64,000 nucleotides of DNA. Origin: Azorinus chamasolen. Taxonomy: Eukaryota; Mollusca; Bivalvia; Cardiida; Solecurtidae. Of this stretch, positions 18,889 to 29,688 are shown one piece after another; position 1 is the stretch's first letter; the number at the start of each line of letters is the position of its first letter. Position numbers and translations under genes: made by a program. Under the pieces are notes generated by a model, which had not been told where the DNA came from, ran no database searches, and was given only the letters and a program-made list of their open reading frames with translations. The stretch covers positions 62,810,324 to 62,874,323 of the forward strand of contig OY755242.1 of the NCBI GenBank assembly GCA_963576725.1, given 5' to 3'.

Positions 18889-19117
18889 TTAACCCATTAC
18901 CTCATAGGCTATTTTTAGATACAACTTCTTTGAATTAGTCTACCGAAAAGGAGCATTAATAAGAGAAAAGGAAAAGTTTAGAAATTCATTGTTTGAAACC
19001 ATTGTGATAAATTGAGCATTTGCTCCTATATGAGAAAATGCTCTATTTATTACAATGGTTTCCCAAAGTGACTCTTACAGAGTCATCAAAAGTCGTCAAT
19101 ATGAGGGAATGGGTTAA
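18889..19117. mobile_element. Hairpin MITE family 1
   Basis: Complete: TTAACCCATTACCTCATAGG to AGGGAATGGGTTAA with TTAA at both ends, hairpin at about 18995-19063. Confidence 0.9.
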
Positions 19118-19407
19118 CTGTATACAGTTCAGCATCATGTCAATGACAACAAGTAAATAAAATTGATATGTGTGCAATACATGTGAGTGTATCATAAACA
19201 GTGTAATACATATCACACTCGTATGTATACCTTTACAATGCCATTTAAAAGTTCTCCATAAAGCAAGTGACAAATAGTTAAATGAAAGAATGGAAAAAAG
19301 TCAAATGAATTGGAAAGATTTACGTAGTTTATACGCTTCATTGATGTATCTACTCAAATTTAAAATAATTCTTTTGGATGAATTTAACTGGTTTGAATGT
19401 GTGGGAA

Positions 19408-19411
<4 letters not shown>

Positions 19412-19456
<45 letters not shown>
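19412..19456. repeat. (CT)n microsatellite and CTCTGTAT imperfect repeats
   Basis: A pure CT run, followed up to about 19590 by three imperfect units of TTAGCCCCTCTGTAT with CCCTCT and GGGGC. Confidence 0.9.
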
Positions 19457-19457
<1 letters not shown>

Positions 19458-19844
19458 AATTAGCCCCTCTGTATGCACTCCCCTCTCTCCGGGGCGTCCA
19501 ATTATCCTCTCTGTATCCTCTCCCCATTCTCTGGGGCACCCAATTAGCCCCTCTGTATACATTCCTCTGTCTATGGGGCGTCCCATTAGCACACACAGAA
19601 ACGGACGTTAATCAACAAAAACCAATTTGAAAGAAACAAATATACTTAGAGGGTCGAACAGTCCTAATTTGACGCCAAGTTACTGAGCCAGTGGCACTAC
19701 ATGTAGCTCGAAACAGACTATAATTCTACTTTTAACTAATATAACATTAATTAATGTGTTAGTGTTATGAATAGAACTATAGTCTTTTTCGATCTAGTGT
19801 CTGTGTACTGAGCGTCTTAAAAATACAAACTCTTTTGTGAATTA

Positions 19845-20049
19845 CAGTAAAACCTCTCTATAGCGGCCACTAAATTGTGTTAATTAGTTGTTATTTAGGG
19901 CAGGTGGCTGCTTAAATCAAGGTGAAAGTAAAAACAGAACGCTCCTATAGGAGCGTTCTGTTTTACTTTCACCTTGCTTTAAGCAGCCACCTGCCTTTAA
20001 CACAAAATAGTTTATGTAATTTAGTGGCCGTAATAGAGAGGGTTTACTG
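19845..20049. mobile_element. pogo-like TA MITE family 3, full-length
   Basis: TA|CAGTAAAACCTCTCTATAG on the left and AGAGAGGGTTTACTG|TA on the right; inner repeats GGCCACTAAATTG and GCAGGTGGCTGCTTAAA; central hairpin (about 19919-19977) with arms around AGAACGCTCCTATAGGAG. The 205-bp copy is nearly perfectly foldable and so is young. Confidence 0.88.
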
Positions 20050-20344
20050 TAATTGACTCTTCACAAACATTTCACAAAGTATGGAGAGCAGACATGTGGC
20101 ATAAACTGTTACAAAATTATAAGATGGAAACTTATACACGGTGATTTTGAATATGTGCGATGATATCAAATCAAAACTACTTTTTCATTTACACATACTT
20201 TACGTCTAACTCCTGGTAAACATGCCATGCTTCCTAGACGTTCTTCCTTATCAATATCTCCATTAAAAGAAATTGACGAGCAAGCCGATAAAATCATTTT
20301 TAGATCAGACCCTCTCACAGAAACCGCTAGTTTGATACAAAGTG

Positions 20345-20765
20345 TCATTATATACATGTACCTGTCAGCTTCTGCAATAAATTACGATTGTATTCAATCA
20401 TGCAATGCAACTTTGCAGATAATTTTTCCGTATTGCACGAGCGTGCAATACAAGATCCGTATTTTCACATCGAAAAGTAGGACTACTTTCGCTCGGCAAT
20501 AGCCGTAAATTTCCGTGACGCACCGGAGACGCGTCTATTTTTAGTAACGCAATGTATCTGAATAAAAGGAGTTAGAATATTGGTTTCTGTTGTGTTTTTG
20601 TATTAAAATAGGTATATAATAAATGGAATATTACACGAAGTGACGATATGAAGGGTTGTATCACATTCGTGGTTGTTGGTCCGTGGCTCGTGAGAATACT
20701 ACGGCCAAACAACCACTCATTTGATACAATCCTTCTTATCGTCACATAGTGTAATATTCCCTATT
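20345..20765. repeat. Repeat with TATTGCACGAGCGTGCAATA and a foldback
   Basis: CTGTCAGCTTCTGCA, GATTGTATTCA, then palindromic TATTGCACGAGCGTGCAATA and GATCCGTATTTTC, followed at 20637-20763 by an inverted repeat with arms GGAATATTACACGAAGTGACG / CGTCACATAGTGTAATATTCC. The whole series recurs at 54390-54835. Confidence 0.7.
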
Positions 20766-23110
20766 TACTCTACATGTTCTCAAACCGCACATTAACAAAT
20801 TATCTAAACAACAAAGATTTGTTTTGAAAATTACTTTTATTAATAAAGGTATTGATTTTATTGAACTCAAAATTATATTCAGAAACAAAAATGTAATCGA
20901 CAATATTCCTAAATACTTTAAAAATACAGAACCGCCTATTATCTGCTGCAAGTATAACAAACCAATCAGAATTACAATTTTCAGATGTAATAAGATTGTT
21001 GCCGACCATATTGTTAGTATTACTGATAATTGAGATTGCTCCACCTCAAAATGTTGCTATTCGCCAGCCGGTCATGTGATTACTGGTAACTTCGAGATAA
21101 TTAAAGATAAAGGTCTACGATCTCTTCTGAATAAAGGCCCCAAATATAGAATAACATTCCTGATAGATTCTAACTGTTGTCGATATGTGATTGCTAATGC
21201 TTTACAAACTTTTAGTATTAAATGGTGCCGTAGAGAATATGTCGAGTCTAATGCTCTTTCAAATTGGAAAAACTCACTTTTGATATTAATAACAAACGCA
21301 TTTCATTTTATAGATCAAATGAATACCTACTTCTACCTAAACCTCGAATTTCGTTCCGACATCTTAAAAGGGTTTACAGGAGTTCCTTCCTTTGTTTCAG
21401 CTGATAAGGCATCGAATAATGTCATTATTATTTGACGATTACATTATGTCGATGTCTTGAAGCAGGCAATTATTAATACCAAGTCATACACTTCTGTTAC
21501 TGCTGACGAAATGACCGTCGTTTCACACCTTGTCAAAAAGTGTGAACAACTTGGCGCAGATATTAAAATTACAAAACATAAGCTTCCTACAATGTATTAG
21601 TTACCAAAACTACATGAACACATATGAAGCGCGCTGCATTGCAAAATCAAGCTCGTGTACAACTACAAACTTTTGACTTTTTGTCAAATTATATTGTGAT
21701 AAGACTTAGGAAAATTCTGGAATAAATATCTTCTGTTCTATTAAAACGCTTCAGCAGTCTTAAACAAACTTAAGAATATAAGGTTTCATGCATATACTGT
21801 AAGCACATACGGTTTTTCTACTTTATACACAACCTTTATTCATAATCTATTTCCAGATAAACTTACTAACTTAATCCAGAAAATATTTGCCCGGAAAAAA
21901 CATCGTTTCTGGCATGTAATGCTGAAAAAGCTTTTTTACTGACGAGCTTTTACTATTACACCAATTGGACTTGCTCAGAAGTTTACGAATCACTAACCTT
22001 TCTTCTAGATAACATCATGCGGTTTAGGAATGCTTTATACCGCCACGGCAGGTTATTGGTATTCCTATGGATACCAATTATGCACCTATGGTCACCGATT
22101 TGATGTTTTGATTCCTACCATTTACCCAAAAAAATGAAAATGAATAAATGTAACCCTTCCGACACATCGTATGCAGGTTTTCTTGACCTAGAAATCTCAT
22201 TCTAGCTGAGAAGCTGCTTAAGCGAGGATATAGATAACATAAATTAAGAAAAACATTTCTCTAAATTTTATTATCAAAATATCTCTTTATTGGCAAGTTC
22301 AATGAAAAAGTAGTAAAGTCAAGCAGGAAAAGCCACACACAAAACGCAACCATCACTATAACACCTACAGAAAGCATAGCAATTTATACTCATACACACA
22401 CATACAGTAGAAAGTCACATAAAAGACGCAATCACCACCAACACATCAATAGACAGCATGTCACACACACAACCAAACACACGCAAACACACGAGAAGAA
22501 CACAGAAAACACCAACAAATACACGAGCACCAGAGACAAACATGAACCAAACACAAGCACAAATACACAAGACAAACAAAAGTAAGGGTGACAAAGAGAG
22601 AACCGCCTTGGCAGGGTCAGTAGCAAAATCACCACTGGGGGTTTAAACCGGTTTATGGACGTCCTCACCTCACACTTATCTCAAAGTCACCCTAGCTAAA
22701 TAAACATTGTAAATAAAGGTATCCCCGCCGGACTTCCCCTCAACATAGAAGACAGTAATCACAGTACAAAATGTAAAACATAGCATAACAACCGTGAAAG
22801 TCCGTCAAATATGTACTCAATGACTTTGCTGAAGACAGAGCAACTGCAGGGAAGTCGTTCTTAAGGCGCTCCAGCGATATGATATTTCACATCCTGAATT
22901 TTATGGTGATGTGAATTAAAAAGGGTTATAAAATTATTGGACATATCCATTTCCTCACCGTGTTCATCAAATATGTTAAAACTCCATTAAAAGGGGATAT
23001 AATCCTGTAGTACTACAACATACTGCATACCGAGTTATCAACCCTTTTACAGTTGGCTATCACACTGCCTCTGCCTTTTTTATGTACGCCGGCAAGAAAT
23101 GTTTAGTACT
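20760..23110 (+). pseudogene. Penelope-like retroelement ORF 2, decayed and split
   Basis: Broken frames in one order: FRNKNVIDNIPKYFKN, a 119-codon stretch ending VPSFVSADKASNNVII, then WLPKLHEHI, KNIRFHAYTVSTYGFSTLYT, IPMDTNYAPMVTDLMF, EKLLKRGYR and finally YNPVVLQHTAYRVINPF near 23000. That is the N- to C-terminal order of a metazoan Penelope-like RT as I remember it. The RYLDD region is deleted. Repeat R (22302-22859) interrupts the frame; the same join is intact in the copy at 27400-28660, so R came later. Confidence 0.6.
22302..22859. repeat. Dispersed repeat R (copy 2), inserted in the PLE
   Basis: AAAGTAGTAAAGTCAAGCAGG, CACACAC-rich middle, ACCGCCTTGGCAGGGTCAG, GGTTTAAACCGGTTTA, CTCAATGACT. 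PLE text flanks both sides. Confidence 0.7.
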
Positions 23111-23219
23111 CTATGAGGACGATTTCTTGACTCATATTTGTACTTTTATCGGCATCGTTTGTCTCTTAAATTTGAGTACACAAGGTGTACACTGATCATC
23201 TATTGTGTTTTCGTTCTTC

Positions 23220-23855
23220 CTAAATGATCCTGAGTATTTTATGACAACTAATGGTACTGTCAGCATAAAGCTTATTTATCCAAACGACCTCACTCTTTGG
23301 CTTAAACTATATTGTTACTCCTCTATGCAAATGACACTTTAGTCCTTTCTGACTCTGCAACAGTATTCCAGAACAGCTTAGACATATTTAGCGATTACTA
23401 TAACAATTGGCACCTAAACATTAACAAAACAATTATAGTAATTTTCGGTGCAAGACAATCCAGGAGTTTTAATTTCAAGCTACAAACATGTTTCATCTTC
23501 TTGGCGTGACTTTCATTAGAAATGGATCCTTCCTTAATGCAAGAAAACACGTAGCTGAACAGGCAACAAAAGCAATACATCTACTTTATACGCGTTCTAA
23601 TAATTCAGATTTACCAGTTAACCTTGTTTTGAAATTATTTGATCATACTGTATTACAGATTTTGACATACGGGTCGGAAATAGTTGGTTTTGAAAATGTT
23701 GGCAACCTTGAAAAAGTGCACAATGATTTTCTTAGAAAGATTACTAACGCAAGACGATCAACATCGATTAATTTCCTTTACAGTGAACTAGCACGGTACC
23801 CAATTTCTATCGTCATACAAAGCAAAATTATTTCCTTTTTCTTCAAAAGATAGCA
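23220..23855 (+). pseudogene. LINE reverse transcriptase fragment
   Basis: LLLYANDTLVLSDSA is the RT palm box (normally YADD, here YAND), preceded in another frame by LNDPEYFMTTNG. After a frame change near 23490, LLGVTFIRNGSFLNARKHV, then LKLFDHTVLQILTYGSEIVG fits the RT thumb of non-LTR elements. Frameshifts and the D-to-N change mean it is dead. Lies between repeats upstream of the 24.2-25.5 kb array. Confidence 0.75.
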
Positions 23856-24199
23856 AAACCTCATTTTAAAGTCTACAGTTATAAGCTTAAAAAACAAAGT
23901 CATAATTGCAAGTGGCTTACTATTATAAAAACATTCTACATTCTACCGGCAGATCCGATAAAACGAAGCAGTTCTGTTTCAGTGTATTCCTCTTAAATGT
24001 AGATCCCCGGGGTATTGATTAAGATGTTTTCTATGTTCTTAATTTTATACATTATCATGACTATATATAGCCATTTATATGTTTTTATACACACTGATAG
24101 ATATATCGCATTTTTGTGTATATGTGCATGTCCAATATGATGATCATGTGTGAATAATACGGTAAGATCTAGTTAGATAAAAATAAAGAAGAACTAGAG

Positions 24200-25433
24200 G
24201 TTTTTGTCACAAAAACGGATGTCTCCCCTCTAATAAAAACAATATGTAAAGGGAAATCACTAAAAATATTATGGACTTGATGATTGATACTTCCCGTTAT
24301 TATGCGCTTTCCACGCCACATTTTTCAAGAAGAAAATGATAAAAGCTAATAACTTCAAAAATATTGATACCAGAGTTATGGCCCTTGTGCATGACGCTTA
24401 CTTTCATCATGCACTTTCCATAAATGAAATGTCATTCCAATAGCATCAATCGAACAGGAGTTATTGATCGGACAGAAAATGTAACAAAGGGCAATAACTC
24501 CAAAAGTATTGAAGCCAGAGTTATGGCCTTTGTTCATGACACTTTCTCTCATCATGCTCTTTCCATGTATAAAGTTTCAATACAATGGCAAGAGTCATGC
24601 AGGAGTTATCATCCGGACAAGAAAGTGTTCAACAAATGTAACAAATGTACAAGGGGCAATAACTCTCAATTTATTGAAGCCAGAGTTAAGGACCTTATGC
24701 ATGACAAATTCTCTTATCATGATCAATCCATGTATGAAGTTTCACTTCAATGATATGTGCAATATAGGAGTTATCATCCTGACAAAAAATTGTGCGTTTT
24801 TGTGTTTTTTACAAAGGGCAATAACTGCAATATTAGTGAAGCCAGAGTTATGGACCTTAAGCATGACACATTCTCTTATCATGATCTTTCCATGTATGAA
24901 GTTTCAATCCAATGGCTTGAGCCATATAGGAGTTATCGCCCAGACAAAAAAAATGTTGAAAAAATTACAAGGGCAATAACTCCATTATTAATGAAGCCAG
25001 AGTTATGGACTTTGTGTATGACACTTCCTCTCTCCATGATATTTGCATATATGAAGTTTCAATCCAATTGCATGAGCCATATAGGAGTTATCGTCCGTAC
25101 AAAAAAGTGAGCATTTTTACAAGGGGCAATAACTCCTATATTAGTGAAACCAGAGTTATGGACCTTGTGCATGACACTTCCTCTCATTATGCTCTTTCCA
25201 TATATGAAGTTTCAATCAACTGGCATCAGGCATATTGAAGTTATCGTCCGGACAAAAAAGTGTGTGTTTTTTTTTAAAAAAAAAGGGGCAATAGCTCCTA
25301 TATTAGTGAAGCTAGAGTTATGGACCTTGTGCATGACACTTCCTCTTATTATGCTCTTTCCATATATGAAGTTTCAATCAACTGGCATCAGGCATATTGA
25401 AGTTATCGTCCGGACAAAAAGTGTGACGGACAG

Positions 25434-25464
<31 letters not shown>

Positions 25465-25555
25465 GACAGACGGACAGACAGACAGACAGGCAGACAACTC
25501 TCACGAAAACAATATGTCTCCCCCATATAAATATGGGGGGAGACATAATAAAGAG
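24200..25555. repeat. Tandem array, about 160-bp unit, GGGGCAATAACTCC core
   Basis: Seven units starting near 24340, 24487, 24651, 24815, 24968, 25122 and 25285 (spacing about 147-164). Each has GGGCAATAACTCC, GAAGCCAGAGTTATGGACCT, TGCATGACACTTC, TATGAAGTTTCAAT and GGAGTTATCGTCCGGAC. The array ends in a GACA/GACGG run (25423-25493) and a terminal TATGTCTCCCCC hairpin (25510-25548) that mirrors GTCTCCCCTC at the left end. Open frames across it are by-products of unit structure. Confidence 0.85.
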
Positions 25556-26411
25556 GTGGTGGGTGCTTGGGGCAGGATAAGGGTCATGCAGTTTTCATGA
25601 ATTGGTCCTGCATTAAGCTTACACCTGTCTTAAAATCCGATAGTGGCACTTATTTGAGTGTTACTAAATAATGACCACTCAGTAAATGGAATTGACTGCG
25701 GGAAACCAACAGTCTGGAGCCAGCCAGATGAGACGACGAGCAATATGATGTCTCACAAGGAACCAAACAGATTGTCACCAGAATTTGAGTTTGCGTGGAC
25801 TTCCAAAACAATGTCCCCGGTAGTCTTTTTAATAGAGGACTCCTTGCTTAGCATGCTGTATGTCGTTGAATAAGAAAGAAAAAACACTTACCTGCGTTTT
25901 TCCCTGTCGTTTGCCTCCGAAAATATGTCCAATTTAACTGCAGTGAATAGAATTCCATTCTCACCCATAATTATTGACACTGGCGAATTGTCCGAATTTT
26001 GGCGTGAAAAGCATTTCTCTAATAACCAGCTTATCCAGGAGCGGATGGTTCAAATAGAGAGTTGTTCAAATAAGTAGTCGCTAGACCCGCTGGATGAGAA
26101 ACGTCTTAACATTAAATGCTCCCCAAAATAACGCATATGTATTTTTGCCAAACAAATGATTACATGTATATAAAACGATCAGGTCCAAATTTCACTTTAA
26201 TATATACTGTATGCAAGTTTTCCTCATGTTGTACATGACAGTATCCGAGACAAAATAAAAATATGTTCTGTTCTGTTCTGTTCTATTTACAAAAGTATTC
26301 TTGGATTATCTTCATCCGTGATACGTATGTATAACTGATTGCAAACAGTTTGGACCCAGATAACGTCGAGCAACTCTGCGTCTCGCTAGGATCCAAAGTG
26401 TTTGAAAATGT

Positions 26412-26681
26412 TTTAACCCCCTCCCTTTTGAACTTAACCATTGATTTCCGTGAATATTCATATAAGAAATAACATTATCATGAATATTGATTATATTATT
26501 TTTATAAAGGCACATGAACACGGGAAAATTTGCCATGGTAGAAACCGGAGAATCGGATCCATATAATTCCATAATCAAACAGAGCAGACCCTGATTAGAC
26601 AGCTCCTATAGGAGACGTCTGATATGGGTCTACTTTGTTTACAAAAGCGTAGAAAGGCAAATTAATGAAGTAAATGGTTAA
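26412..26681. mobile_element. Hairpin MITE family 2
   Basis: TTAACCCCCTCCCTTTTGAAC at left, ATGAATATTGAT-rich middle, hairpin from AAACAGAGCAGACCC with apex CTCCTATAGGAG (about 26577-26640), right end AAATGGTTAA. Confidence 0.75.
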
Positions 26682-26723
26682 TAAGTAATCACTCTAAGTG
26701 GATGCTACTGTGTATGATCTGGT

Positions 26724-26806
26724 GGTAATTGAAAAAAGTAGTAAAGTCAAGTAGGCAAAGGCACATACAAGACGCAACCACCACCAAAACAACGATATAC
26801 AGCATG

Positions 26807-26882
<76 letters not shown>

Positions 26883-27325
26883 CCACACAACCACACAACC
26901 ACACACCCAAACACACATGCACACACGAGATGAACACAGAAAACACCAATGAACACACAAGCACCGGAGAAAAACATTCCAAATATGAACAAAAGCACAG
27001 GTACAAAGACACAAGCCAAAACAAAAGTAAGGGTGACTGAGAGAGTACCGCCTTGGAACGGTTAGTAGCAAAATCACCACTTGGGTGTAAACTGGTTTAC
27101 AGACGTCCTAACCTCACACTTATCTAAAAGTCACCTTAGCTTAACAAACAGTGTACATGAAGGTATCCCCGCGGGACTTTCCCACGACAGAGAAGACGGT
27201 AAACACATGACAATATGTCAAACATAACAACTATGAAAAAATCGTCAAATATGAACTCAATGATTTCGCTGAAGTCAGAGCGACTGCAGGGAAGCCGTTA
27301 AGGCACGACAGGGAAAAGGTTATAC
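26724..27325. repeat. Dispersed repeat R (copy 3)
   Basis: Same block order as copy 2, with the CA tract expanded. The PLE fragment of 27400 follows directly, so R and PLE are neighbours twice. Confidence 0.7.
26810..26882. repeat. (CA)n microsatellite, about 36 units
   Basis: Uninterrupted CA run inside repeat R, continuing as CCACACAA units. Produces spurious open frames on both strands. Confidence 0.97.
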
Positions 27326-27399
27326 ATGAGTCTGGTAAGCAATGTAATATGCCCTACAAGGAAACACACTTTGTAAGAAAAACAGAACATATGCTAATT

Positions 27400-28660
27400 T
27401 ATAAATTTGTCTGTTAAAATACAGGCGATATTCATTGCCAACTTGACATGCGAAAAAACGGTGCAAAAAGTGTCAACAACTTAGAACAAATATCAAAATT
27501 ACACAACATAAGTTTCCTACAGTGTACTGGTTACCGAAACTGGATAAAAACTAATAAAGCGTGTTTCATTGCTAATTCTAACCCTTGTTCGACTACAAAA
27601 GTGTCTATATTTTGACGTTTTGTTCAACTAAGGTAAGAAAAAACGTAAAATTCTCCTTTGATAAACCGTATGAAAACTCTAGAATATATATCTTCCGATT
27701 AATTAAAAACTCTTCAGAAGTCTTAAATAAGCTTAAGAATTCAAGGTTTCTTGCATCCACTGTAAGCACATACAAGTTTTCTACATGAGTTTATAAAACA
27801 TAAACTTATTAATTTAATTCAGGAAACATTTGTTGGAGAAAGACAATTTTCTGGTTTGTTACACTCGTAAAGCGTTCTTTACTTACGAGCCGGTGAAATA
27901 TAACACCAATTGGGACTTATTTAGATATTTGCGAATGGATAACATATTCATATCGGTTCGAAGTGTGCACGACTTGTCGCATATTTGTTTTTGTACGGCT
28001 ATAAGAGATAGTCCATGTTGTGTCTGAACCCGCAATCTCCAGTGGATGTAACCAAAGCGTTCAATGACACTTCTCGATATTTTGACAATGTTTTCAAAAT
28101 AGATAACCCTTTCTTTGATATTATTATTCCTACCATTTACCCAAAATAACTCGGATTGAGACAAGCTTTTTCTTGATCTAGACTTTAAAATTGACAACTG
28201 GGACTTATTTCTTCTAAAGTTAATGACAAAAGAGACATTTTGATTTTAAAATTGTAAATTTCCCTCATATTGGCGGAGATGTTCCCCGTTCTCCATCCCA
28301 CGGAGTTTACATATCTTAACGTTTTCGTTTCGCTAGAGCGTTTTCTATTGACAATTTTAACAGTCGAAATCTGAGTTTATCTGAAAAGCTGCTTTAATAA
28401 GGATATATGAATCATACTTTAAAAAAAGTCATTCTCTAAGTTTTATCATCGAAATCTCTCACTTATTGACAAATATAAAAGCAATTATCTTAAGGCGCTC
28501 ATGCGACAAGGAAAACTCATGGACATGATCCTATAGTGCTGCAAAATACAGCATGTCTGATTGTTTACCCTGTTACAATTGGCAATCACGCTGCCCTCTT
28601 TTCATGTATGCTGGCAGGAAAGCCTTAGTACTCTATCAAGATGACCTCAATAATCCGGAA
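27400..28660 (+). pseudogene. Penelope-like retroelement ORF 3, decayed
   Basis: Broken frames read YRNW, ACFIANSNPCSTTK, SSEVLNKLKNSRFLASTVST, ARLVAYLFLYGYKR, NDTSRYFDNVFKIDNPF, TIYPK and, near 28540, a tail aligning with the 23 kb copy. It retains the catalytic-box region (as YFDN) lost from the 20.7 kb copy. Many stops. Confidence 0.6.
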
Positions 28661-28799
28661 ATGGAAGGAGAATGTTGGATCCTTGTACTATCTAGTTTTT
28701 TGTCGCAACCTGTTTTTTAGTTTCCTACAATCCCGATGAGGCGCAGATAACACGTAGTATAATTTCTCTTTTAAGTTGTTATTTGTAATATATTAATGC

Positions 28800-28930
28800 C
28801 CCCGCATCTAGGCGACGGGGGAATTAAGTTTTACCCTTGTCCGAACGTACGCTTGACAGTCCGTGCGTATATACTTTCTGTAAAAGTTAGTCAAAGATTT
28901 CTTCGCTTACCCTCAATTTAGATTCAGCTA
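28800..28930. repeat. Start of a dispersed GC-rich repeat
   Basis: CCCCCGCATCTAGGCGACGG, then TTTTACCCTTGTCCG; a phrase I associate with mollusc repeats. No second copy in the window. Confidence 0.3.
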
Positions 28931-29040
28931 CACCCCTCGTGACATCATGAATATTAATTAGAAATGACATTTACGTGGTTTTTATAACAAAAAAAGCTAA
29001 ACTCATAGCTGAGCAAACCTTCTATCGCGTTATTAACGAC

Positions 29041-29292
29041 CTGGGCCCATATTCATAAATCTCCTTAGGAAATTTTGACCTCTGGACAACTTAAGGAGAA
29101 CTTTTCTATCTACATTTATAGCAAAACTATTGAGTACTTCTAAAATGTTTGGTTATTAAGTACATGTATGTATATATTTTATATAAAACTTTATTCTCAT
29201 AAATAGTTTTACTTGTATTGATTTTATAAGAGTACGGAACATTCATGAATTTGCTGAAGGTTCTCCTTCGGAGCTTTATGAATATGAGTTCA
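29041..29292. mobile_element. Foldback MITE, CATATTCATAAA ends
   Basis: GGGCCCATATTCATAAATCTCC at the left is matched inverted by GGAGCTTTATGAATATGAG at the right, with inner CTTAAGGAGAACTT / GAAGGTTCTCCTTC. About 250 bp, no coding. Lies about 320 bp upstream of the gene B start. Confidence 0.65.
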
Positions 29293-29299
29293 TGCTCCT

Positions 29300-29375
29300 A
29301 TTTCTTTATAGCTTAGATTCAGACGCGATGCCGAGCATCACGGCGCCTCATCAGGATCATAGCTGTTTTTCATTC
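29300..29375. mobile_element. Hairpin family 4 core, worn
   Basis: TAGATTCAGACGCGATGCCG / CGGCGCCTCATCAGGATC with flanks partly lost; about 240 bp upstream of gene B. Confidence 0.5.
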
Positions 29376-29610
29376 GTTCAATCTCATTAGCTTGATTGTA
29401 TGAGAAGTAGTCGGAGTTGCGCCAAATCCAATTTGAGCAGCCATTATCTTTTCACAGCAGGGGTTAATCTTGTTAGTAAAGCTGGGACCAGTAGTCCGAA
29501 CAACATCCGAACGGTGGTCTTTATTTTCCTGAAACGCACAGGTATAAATGAAAGTATCACCTAATTTTATCTTTGACAGTATGCATGTGACAGACAAGAC
29601 CGATTTAAGG

Positions 29611-29688
29611 ATGGCGAGCTTACATTCATGTTTGCTGTATTTGACTATTTTTGTTTACATGCTACCTCTGGAAGGACAGGTAGTTAAG
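29611..29688 (+). CDS. Gene B exon 1 (signal peptide)
   Basis: ATG in AGGATGG context; MASLHSCLLYLTIFVYMLPL has the hydrophobic core of a secretory signal. Donor AAG|gtatgg at 29689 is preferred; CAG|gtagtt at 29680 is also in phase 0 and would shorten it by three codons. Ending in VVK parallels gene C exon 1 (TAVK). Confidence 0.75.

Noticed and set aside
22432..22668. Minus-strand frame with leucine-rich membrane-like segments
   Set aside because: Reverse translation of repeat R's CA-rich section.
24424..25530. Series of repetitive 77-156 codon frames
   Set aside because: Arise from the tandem array with a period of about 160 bp; they overlap in different frames with no consistent protein.
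26689..27080. Cysteine/valine-rich and histidine/threonine-rich frames
   Set aside because: Translations of the CA microsatellite.
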